DNA of 63,739 nucleotides from Scenedesmus sp. ARA3 (taxonomy: Eukaryota; Chlorophyta; Chlorophyceae; Sphaeropleales; Scenedesmaceae), in contig RWJK01001826.1 of assembly GCA_004335835.1 (NCBI GenBank), positions 1 to 63,739 on the forward strand. The letters are read 5' to 3'. The notes below the pieces were generated by a model that worked only from the letters and a program-made list of their open reading frames with translations, was not told the DNA's origin and searched no databases. Of the stretch, positions 55,676 through 63,739 are shown in pieces. Within the stretch, counting starts at the first letter, position 1. Each line of letters begins with the position of its first letter. The position numbers were made by a program, and so were the translations under genes.

Positions 55676-57849
55676 ATGCGCAAGAGCCCAGCCCCCCTGA
55701 TAGATATCGGAGTCAACCTTGTAGACCACGCCTTTGAAAAGGTGAACAACCATACAGAAGCAGGGCAGGGCACAATGTTACAGCAGCAGCGGCTGCACAG
55801 TATAATGGTGCACACAAACGCTGGGACGCCGCTGCCGTACCACCCACATCTTGCTGCAGCTACCACAGCCGCAGCAGCATGATACCAGCAGCTGCATATC
55901 ACGCATTGCAGGCAGGTCATAACCAGCAGTTTCCTTGCAGGAAAGGCTGCTTTCCAGCAAGCGCCGCTGCTGGACACTGCGTGGCATGATATGAATGATC
56001 ATTGGCGCGATTATTAGGCGGCATGTGCTCATCATGTCTGCAACTCTACAGCAGCAGCACATGCTACAGGACTGCCAATATGAATTCCTTTGTCCAGTGT
56101 CCTTGCTCTTCTGCCAATCTCCATGCTGCACCCAGCACCTGCAGTCTGATGCAACAACATATCAACCCTACGTCCCTCCCCGCCTTCTTTCTGCTTGCAG
56201 GACAGGGCTGAGGTGATCAGCAGAGCCGGCGAGGCAGGCGTAGCAGCAATCATCGTCACCGGCTGCACCGTAGCATCAGCAACAGCAGCGCGGGACCTGT
56301 GCGAGTCGGTGACAGACTTCCCGCTCTTTTTCACAGCAGGAGTTCATCCTCACAATGCCAAGGACTGTGATGAGTCAACGCTGCAGCAGCTGACAGAGCT
56401 AGCGAAACACGAGCGCTGCGTAGCCATTGGTGAGCCGGCGGGGAAGCAGCAGCAGCAGTGCCTGCCTATTGGTGCGTGTAGTGTACTTATGCATAGCAGC
56501 CGGACCGCTGCCAAAACAGGCACTTCGTGCTTTGGCAGGACCGGTCCGCCAAGCGCGCTTAAGTCATGTAGCCTGCTTGCCAATGCTTGCTGCTGCTGCC
56601 TGCTTTGCTGAAGCCACCCTGTTCCTGCAGCTGCAGGCTGCTTCACGTTTGAATACCATTAACAGCCAGGCTGACGCCCCTCTCTTAGGGCTTGACCTGG
56701 TTGGTGTCTTGCCTGCTTCAAAGTCGCATGATTGCAAGGGCTGCATGTGCTGCGCCTGCAGGCGAGTGTGGGCTGGACTTCAACCGCAACTTTAGCCCGC
56801 CCGAGGTGCAGGAGCAGTGGTTTGATGCACAGGTCAAGCTGGCGCTGCAGCTGCAGAAGCCGCTGTTCATGCACTGCAGGGACGCAGGTGGGTGTTGAGC
56901 TTGGCTGCTGGAGCTGAAACACTTGCAGGGAGCAGTGTCATATGATGCACTGCAGGGACGCAGGCAAGGTTTGTGCACATGACTGCTGGTACTGAAACAC
57001 TTGCGGGGAGCAGTTTCATATCATGCACTGCAGGAACGCAGGTGAGCTGTGTGCATTTGGCTGCTGGCGCTGAAACACTTGCAGGGAGCAGTGCTAGGTT
57101 CATGCTCTGCAGGGGCTCCCTGAGTAATGCAGTTGAGCACGCTGTTGACAGCTATTGCTCACACGCTCGCACACCGCAGCTGCATGCTTGACAGAACCCA
57201 AGAAGTTGAGATAGCATGAAAGTGTTGCACTTGGGCAATGCGAGATGAAGCCTGGCATGCTGCAGATGATGCAGACTGTTGACAGCGAGTTTGCATATGG
57301 CATGTAAGCATGTAAACACCCTGATCACACGCATACAGCAATGGCAACCGCAACAGCTGTCAGCATGGGCGTCTCTTCACCGTCCCACACGCTTGCTGCT
57401 GCATGTACTTCCTTGCACATGCAGGCGCGCGCTTTGCAGAGATCCTCAGCCAAGCAGGCATCGGCAGCAGCAGCAGCAGCATACCAGGCGTGCTGCACTG
57501 CTTCACAGGCAACAGCGAGGAGCTGCAGCAGGTGTTAGGTTTAGGTCTCTGTGTTGGCATAACAGGCTGGGTGGCAGATGACAGGCCTGAAAGGGGAGGC
57601 GCTGAGCTGGCCGCATTACTTTCAAAGATCCCCGCAGATCGCCTCATGATCGAGACAGATGCGCCATACCTGGTGCCTCGAAGCATTCAGCCCAGCAAGG
57701 CTCGGCCAAACAGGAATGAGCCGGCGCTGCTGCCGCATGTGTTGACTGCGGTGGCGGCAGCGCTGGGGCAGGGAGAGGAAGAGGCGGCGATGCGGACGAC
57801 AGCAGTTGCAAAGGCGTTCTTTAGATTGCCGGACAGTATTGGAAGCTGA
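55676..57849 (+). CDS. tatD: TatD-family metal-dependent deoxyribonuclease
   Basis: Four exons (55676-55741, 56201-56429, 56762-56887, 57425-57849) join in frame to 281 aa, the usual TatD length. The ATG at 55676 is the only in-frame one near the domain start. All metal-site blocks are present: [56 protein letters not shown] and [11 protein letters not shown]. The [10 protein letters not shown] and [10 protein letters not shown] stretches are close to the bacterial TatD subfamily rather than to TATDN3-like proteins. TatD enzymes are 3'-5' exonucleases acting on damaged DNA, and in eukaryotes TATDN1 homologues contribute to DNA degradation. No clear organelle-targeting peptide is visible with this start. 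A second start upstream in frame (GTG at 55580) was rejected. Two partial copies of the exon-3 end lie in the next intron, and a copy of the gene's last ~90 bp follows the stop. Confidence 0.92.
56865..57115 (+). repeat. Tandem copies of a TatD exon end
   Basis: The exon-3 end (ATGCACTGCAGGGACGCAGG) recurs near 56869, 56944 and 57022, steps of 76-78 bp, separated by a conserved spacer with GCTGAAACACTTGCAGGGAG-like sequence. Confidence 0.9.
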
Positions 57850-57864
57850 ACTGTGCTTCTGGCA

Positions 57865-57965
57865 CCGCTGGCAGTAGTGGCGGTTGCACTGGTGCAGGGG
57901 GAGAAGGAGCTTGCGATGTGGACGACAGCAGTGGCAAAGGCGTTCTTCAGGCTTCCAAATGTGCT
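57865..57965 (+). pseudogene. Diverged copy of the TatD gene end, past the stop
   Basis: Resembles the coding end at 57740-57840, 126 bp downstream (GACGACAGCAG cores at 57795 and 57921). Frame is not kept. A TGTAA follows at 57974. Confidence 0.8.
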
Positions 57966-57973
57966 GTCTTTCC

Positions 57974-57978
57974 TGTAA
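57974..57978 (+). terminator. TGTAA polyadenylation signal candidate, TatD gene
   Basis: TGTAA 125 nt past the stop, directly after the duplicated gene end; assigned by position. Confidence 0.4.
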
Positions 57979-59172
57979 CTCTTCATAAAGTCACTGGTGC
58001 GCTTCAAGCAGCAGCAAAGCAGCACTGTCATCTGGTGTGGTATGCATATATCATGCGGCTGAACAACACCACACTGCTCGCGTGCATTGCACAAAGAGCA
58101 CAGGGCCTGCCCATTTGCCCAGAATCATCCGTTACCATCGCTTTGCGCATCCATAGCATCATGATGTTGTAACATAGTGTTGCAACCTGCCGTCTTGAAC
58201 ATTTTGAGCAAGTCCCTCGTTGTTTGCCAGCAGTTCGCGTGTTGACATCATGTTGACAACACAACAAGCCCACAGCGTGCCCGGCGTCAAAGGGGCAGCA
58301 AGCATACCATGCTGCTGATAGCTTGCGACGCACAGCAGTGGCCATGCCCGCGCAGGTTGCTGCAGTCACTGGCAGTCCACATACCACCAAACTCAGCATG
58401 CATGCGCAGCAGCATGGATACAATTTAGTGGCTAGCAGCAGAGCCAAACATGGCTGCGTGCGGCACAATGTGCTGCGATAACAGTACCAATACAACAGCA
58501 TGAGTTGTGGTAGTAAGATTAGGCGATGATTATCATGAAGCCTCTATCACCAGAACAGCAAGAGTGACACCACGCCAGCAGCGACGTTTATAATGCATAT
58601 TGCTCGAAGTAGGCAAGCGCCCTCGCAAAACAAAGTGCAAGTGAACAGCAGAGCTAGTGTGAGCATGCACCACGCCACAAAGCATGTGCAATGCATGATG
58701 AAATGCATGTGTTGTGTGTGCCGCCTCAACTTTGTTGGAACCAGATGTGAAAGCTGCGTTCAATTCGTTTGTACGTCCTTGCATAGTAGGAAGCGCGCTT
58801 GAAGCGCAGTGACAACCATCAACCAAGGCACAGCTGTGGCAACGGGTATGAACTGCTGCTTATTGAGCTGCGGCATAGCTGTTTGCCAGCATACATTGGC
58901 ATGCAAAGGACAGTCACATGTGCTGGCCGCCAATTTGTACAAAGCACCTGCCCCGGCCAGCTTAAGCTGCAGGGTGCCCAGGTGCTGCCAGCTGCACCAT
59001 TGCGTCAACAAGGCAGATGTACAATCAAGCAGATTAGCAACGCTGCAGCACCCGTCTCAGCTACATACGATATGTACACAGTTCTTTCCAGGGCTTTCCT
59101 CATGCTGGAAGTTTTGCGCGTGTCGCTTCAAGCAGCGTGCCAAAGCATGCCAGGCTAGCACACTCACTCAGC
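57979..59172. other. Convergent intergenic region, nothing recognised
   Basis: Between the TatD gene and the secreted Cys-rich gene on the other strand. No exon chain or RNA gene seen. Confidence 0.4.
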
Positions 59173-59320
59173 TCACACAGACAGTGCTGCAGCAGCCAGC
59201 TGTGCCTGAATCTGGCCCAGCTGCTGCTGCAGTGCTGCCACCACTGCTGCCATGTCGTGCTGTGCCTGCTCAAGCTCAGACACACGCGCCTTGAGGGCAG
59301 ACACGTCCCTGGAAGCCTCT

Positions 59321-59357
<37 letters not shown>

Positions 59358-59676
59358 TGCTGTCAGCAGCATTGGCAACAGCAGCAGTAATGCATCAAAT
59401 CGCGCCAGCAAAGCAACACAGTTGACCTGCGACAAATTCCAGCAGGCACAGCACTGCCGCAGACTGCCAGGCATCCAACCCACACCCACTCAACCGTGCT
59501 GGCTGCACGCACCATGTCAGCGCGTGCATGTTTTACTAGCGGCTGATGGTTGTGCAGGTCTGCTGTTCTATGCCAGAAGTTGACAGTGGCAGCACAACTC
59601 TCTGCCGCTGAGGTACTGCTTGCCGCCTGCATCACACACCAGCAGCAGCTCACACAGCAGCACGCCCACTCAGCAG

Positions 59677-59729
<53 letters not shown>

Positions 59730-60172
59730 CACTCACCCTCAGCAGCAGCCTCCATGGACTGCAGCTTGCGCTTGCCAGAGGAGCCGCAGGGGCTGCACGG
59801 ATCGGACCCACAGGGTGGTGGCGGGCATGCGCCGCCACAGGCGCCGCCGCAGGGTGAACCGCAGCCGCCAGAACCGCAGCTTGAACCGCAGCCGGAGCCG
59901 CAACCACCGGAGCTCCTCCAGCTCCGTTTCCACCAGTGGGATGCTGCAGCGTTAGGCGCTGTGCCGGCGATTTTGGCGTCATTGGTGTCACTGGCAGCCG
60001 TAAGCGTGGTGGCAAGGGGTGTGCCTGAGGCTGCGCCAGAGGCTGATGGGTCAGCAGTAACAGGTGCTGGCTCCTCTGCCAGGGAGCGGACAGGGTGGCC
60101 GCTGTTGCGGGCGCTTGCTGTCCAGCCGGAGGCCAGCAGCAGGAGGACCACGCATAGGGTTGATGACTTCAT
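59173..60172 (-). CDS. Secreted Gly/Cys-rich protein with C-terminal coiled coil
   Basis: Two exons on the minus strand (60172-59737, 59318-59173) join in frame to 193 aa. A signal peptide (MKSSTLCVVLLLLASGWTASA) is followed by an Ala/Thr/Pro-rich stretch, then a block of about 45 residues built from short Gly/Ser/Cys units (GCGSGCGSSCGSGGCGSPC, then GGACPPPPCGSDPCSPCG) with some ten Cys. The second exon encodes a heptad-like helix (VSALKARVSELEQAQHD, VVAALQQQLGQIQAQL), a probable coiled coil. The intron ends in a CTG tract. I recognise no family; the layout suggests a disulfide-crosslinked or metal-binding wall or matrix protein that oligomerises through its tail. If the intron were retained, translation would run into a poly-Ala stretch. 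Confidence 0.7.
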
Positions 60173-62569
60173 ATTGAAGTCAAACAGCACGTGGCAAGCC
60201 TGGAGGGCCGGGTGGTGGTGTCCTGAACTTGGGGCTCAGCTGCAGCAGCAGTAACCAGGAGCAGCAGGTCAGGCTGATCAGTCGAGAGACCGAGTACTGT
60301 TACACGCAGGCGCAGCTGTTGCATCGTGATGTCTGTTTTGTTTGATAGCTGCGAAACAGGTCATCAAGCAGCAGGTCCTCCTGCACAGTCCGGAGGACGA
60401 CCCACTACCGACACCCCTAGCTGTGAGTGTAAGATGCGGCGTTCTGGAGCGTCTCGACAGCTACGATACGGTAATGTTGATATGATGTGTGTGCAGGCTG
60501 GCGTTCATGCTGCACCGCAGATCACCACCATTCCGAGTGACACGCACGAGCAGGCTCAGAAGCACGCCCGTCCCCTACATATATTCATCAACGCGGAAAT
60601 TAAAGCATTGCGCGCTGAGCTGTATGTAAATGAGCAGGTCACTCAAGCACTGCACTTCTCACCCCTGGGCGACCAGTCCGGACAATCTCGGAAGTTCTGT
60701 AAACAATGTGCAGCCAGGAGCACAAAAATATGCGTTGGTAGAGGACAGGCTTTCAACACATGCAGCAGCGCTATCACACGAAGCGCCTCAAAGAGTGACA
60801 CATGACCGAGTCAGACCGTCTGCGACGGTAGCGTACTAGGTACCGCATGCCACCCGCTATGGTTAGCGTGCCGCGCATTTGGGTTGCTACCAAATTGCAT
60901 TTGCTTTAGTAACTTCTGCTGTTGCGGCCAGCTGATCGGTATCACCTGACTAGCCCAACTGCAGGCATGCTGCATGCTGCCTGCAGCTGCAGGCTTTCAG
61001 AGGTGCAGCCCGCACGTCAGTGCACAGCAGTGTCTTGATGCACGCTTGCACCCCTGTTGAGCCAGGGATGTTGCTAGAAGATGCAAAACTGCATTACAAT
61101 GGGCCTGAGCGGTTGCGAAACAAAAGAGCGGTTGCTGTCCAATGCATATGCATGCCATGATGGCACACCACTGGCGGCACACCAAATGCCGAACACAGTG
61201 TGAGCAGCGCACTGCAGTGCGCGCTGCGCTGCGCAGCCTAGGGTGGGCTACCACAACCCTGAGGCGCGGTTTCAGCAGGCGCAATGCTGCTGCCAGCACA
61301 GCAAGCTAGCATGCAGCGCTGCAGATGCATCTGCAGCATCCAGGCTTGATTCCTGCAGGCAAAGCGTCAGCTCAGCAGTGCTCATAGTAAACTGTACCTG
61401 GCAGGGCGTTGCAAGGATGCACAAATACTTCGTAGTATCGGTGTATACACCAATTGTGGCCACTCAGGGGTTACACTCAACTGCAGCTCCCAGCCTTGTG
61501 AGCCAGCCTACCACAGCCTCTAGCCTAGAGCAGCCTAGAGCAGCGGCTGCTTGCTTGCCAGCACCTGATTCTGTGCCGTGACAAGGGCTGGTCAATATGC
61601 ACTGATATCAACAAACTTGAATACGATGCTGGGATACAAGCTGAAGTGCCAGGAATCACCTCTCTAATGCCCACTCCAACATTGGCTTGTCAAACAGCAG
61701 CACGCAGATACAAAACACACGCGTATGCACGGACCAGATAAGCTCATGTATGAGGATATAAGGATGACATAATATGACACAGGCTGCAAGCCCATGCGAT
61801 GCAGCACGAGAAGGAAGCCAACTCACATCACCACTGCAAGGCGAGTGATAACAGAAAGGATGTGTGCAATGAAAAGGTGCAGGCCATGCAAGGGAATGCT
61901 GATCATTTTCTTGACAGCTGCAACAAAGCCATACAGCTATAGCTAGCTAGCAGTGCAAGTACAGCCGGTGTGGGCATGCAGTCACACACCAGCAGCACTG
62001 CTCAACAGGCTGTTGGCCTGGCTCTCTTATTCAGAGGCAGTTGCGCTTGCCTGTTCTGTACATGTGTGGCCTGAAAGTACAGAAAGATTAGACAGCAAGC
62101 CGGCCGGTGACACCAGCCAGCCGGCCGGTGACACCAGCCAGCCAGCCGGCCGGTGACACAAGCCAGCCAACCGGCCGGTGACGCCGCACCACTGCCACTG
62201 CATGCATAGCAGCTGCCGATCCATTGTGTAGCAGCTGCCAACCACACAGTACTAGCTGCTGCGTCAGACCTGCAACTCATGCACCCACAGCGCAAGGCTT
62301 GCACACCAACACCTGCCATTGGCAGGCAGGGACCATTGTACTCTCTGCACTTTGATAGTCATGCCACATCTACATACTATGCCAAGCCAACCTCCTGGCA
62401 CTACCTCCATATGATGCCTTTGGGGCTGGCTTATCCTTCACCCACACAAACCAACACAGCAGCCATGAGCATCGACCGCAATACGTGGTGCCCAAGTGGC
62501 GCACAAATACGCAGCAGCAGCAGCAGCAGCAGCAGCCGCTGCGGCAGCAGCAGCAGCATGCCGGTGCCT
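60173..62569. other. Intergenic region, one doubtful open frame
   Basis: No recognised gene. An ATG frame at 60329-60805 has unusually balanced composition for this window (for example HARPLHIFINAEIKALRAEL), then a second frame continues gene-like to about 60839, suggesting a frameshifted or intron-split fragment. The rest is simple repeats and unremarkable sequence. Confidence 0.4.
62095..62185. repeat. Minisatellite with CCGGCCGGTGACAC core
   Basis: Four units of about 21-27 bp containing GCCGGTGACACCAGCCAGCC-like sequence. Confidence 0.9.
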
Positions 62570-63739
62570 CTACTCCGTCTTATAAGCTGCAGCATCGGCA
62601 AGTGAATTCCCATCTGCAGTCACCGGCGACTGTGCCGGATCTGGGCTGACAAAGAAGCTCCGCACACCGAGCATCATCTCGCCCGTCCGCAGCGTAAAAC
62701 CCTTGCCAGGTACGTATATAAAACCCCAGCAGCTGGCGTCTGCCACGCACGACTTGTGGCAGCTTCCTTCCGAACTGCACACACCAACCACGTCCCACTC
62801 TGCCACTGTCCGGTCCTCTTCCACAAGCATAGGGTTTGCTGATGTGCCAATCCACCCATCAGCGGCCAGCTGCTGCCAATCCGTCATGTCACAGATTGCA
62901 AACACCCCAGAAGCCATGGTCTTTGCCTTCACAGCACCCTCCGAAGACCCCACGCCAGCCGCAGTGCCGACAGCTGTGCGGTTACCGGCTTTGGTGTCTG
63001 TATACACTGCACCGACGCCGTCGCTGCTGCTCTGAGTTGCATTCACGCTGGCAGACTTCACGCTGGCAGCAGCAATCATCTCGCTTGGCGGCAGCTTGTA
63101 GTAAAGCCGGGGCTTTAAATCATCTGGCACACTCGCCACCATTGCCATCGGCCTTGCAGGCGGTAAGATCGCATGTCTGCAGCTGGCGGGTCCGTACTCA
63201 CTCTCCCTGTAAAACTCTGCAATGCAGCACTTATCCGCTGGGCATGCTGTAATGCACGCGGCCGTGTCACTCGCTGCATTCGGCACATCCACAAAGACCT
63301 TGTCAGACAGCCCCAAAGTGTGACCTGCAGGACTTGCAGCCTGGGAGTAGCGCGGTACGCAGAGGTATGGAGAAGTCATGCTTGTCCAGAAGGTGATGCC
63401 TGGAGATACAAAGGTGTCTCCAATGTAATGGTTGAAGGCGGACTTAGGGCAGGCCTTGCAGGTACGGCCATCACCAAAGACAGCAGCGCCGGGCTGGAAG
63501 GTGTTGTAGGGGCATGCGGCGCAGCTGCCGGGCGCGCCTCCTGCGCCAGCCTTGCACACTGCGGGCAGCAGAATGACAGCAGCCAAGACAGGTCAGCGAT
63601 TGTTACAAGCTGGTATGTGTTGTAGGGGCATTCGGCGCAGCTGCTGGGCGCGCCTCCTGCGCCAGCCTTGCACACTGCAGGCAGCAGATGACAGCAGCCA
63701 AGACAGGTCAGCGACTGCTACAAGCCACGTGTTGTAGGA
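62570..63739 (-). CDS. Cys-rich repeat protein, partial at right edge
   Basis: The last exon (63558-62570, minus) is open to a stop and codes about 329 residues; earlier exons lie beyond or at the window edge. It opens with a Cys-rich module (CKAGAGGAPGSCAACPYNTF, then GRTCKACPKSAFNHYIGD) of the type seen in GCC2/GCC3 or ephrin-receptor-like repeats. Further pairs follow (ACITACPADKCCIAEF, CSSEGSCHKSCVADASCWG), a PAN/apple-like pattern of paired Cys. Secretion is likely but the N-terminus is missing, and no function can be named. The exon start is duplicated: copies of its first ~50 bases recur near 63619 and 63731, steps of 116 and 112 bp, one reading ECPYNTYQL. They may be separate real repeat exons rather than decoys. 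Confidence 0.65.
63495..63739 (-). repeat. Tandem copies of a Cys-module exon start, ~114-bp unit
   Basis: GTTGTAGG cores at 63503, 63619 and 63731. The first two copies both keep an open frame for CKAGAGGAPxSCAxCPYNT and an AG acceptor. Confidence 0.9.

Overview
The window looks like nuclear DNA of a green alga. Genes are dense and intron-rich, with GT-AG introns, moderately GC-rich sequence, many Ala/Gln tracts, and recurring CAG/CTG trinucleotide repeats. TGTAA motifs lie downstream of several stop codons, as in chlorophycean polyadenylation signals. Gene content fits a chlorophycean alga: plastid-type CBM20 protein, plant-type SulP sulfate transporter, TTLL9, katanin p60, SART1, THOC6. 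A Sphaeropleales/Scenedesmus-like source is my inference from composition, not a proven assignment. No organelle, viral, prokaryotic or CRISPR locus was seen.

Layout, by spliced models that I joined by hand in frame through consensus splice sites. 1-4111: no gene recognised. 4112-6576 (-): starch-binding CBM20 protein. 6977-12555 (+): SART1/Snu66 tri-snRNP protein. 13861-17801 (-): TTLL9-type tubulin polyglutamylase. 18309-24072 (+): katanin p60 microtubule-severing AAA ATPase. 25556-27961 (-): SET-domain methyltransferase. 29736-31692 (-): small secreted protein B. 32068-34571 (+): secreted alpha/beta-hydrolase-like protein C. 35975-39572 (-): secreted Ala-rich protein A. 39932-46225 (+): SulP/SULTR sulfate transporter with STAS domain. 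48148-50652 (-): GILT-type thiol reductase (5' end open). 51173-54956 (+): THOC6-like WD40 protein. 55676-57849 (+): TatD-family nuclease. 59173-60172 (-): secreted Gly/Cys-rich coiled-coil protein. 62570-63739 (-): Cys-rich repeat protein cut by the window edge.

Ten of the fourteen genes form five head-to-head pairs with about 360-520 bp between start codons. The most suggestive pair is TTLL9 with katanin p60: one enzyme writes polyglutamate on tubulin and the other severs microtubules, with a preference for glutamylated ones in studied systems.

The strongest unexplained signal is structural. Nearly every multi-exon gene carries tandem, diverged copies of the edge of one of its own exons plus the adjoining intron. 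Units are mostly 76-152 bp, often 103-128 bp, and copy number is two to six. Each copy tends to keep a splice site, so real exons are surrounded by decoy exons. A second pattern is that many introns end in a (CTG)n tract running into the CAG of the acceptor. Together they suggest a genome whose introns grow by local tandem duplication at splice junctions. One 50-N gap (22150-22199) lies inside such an array and is flanked by an identical 61-bp sequence, so it is probably an unmerged overlap.
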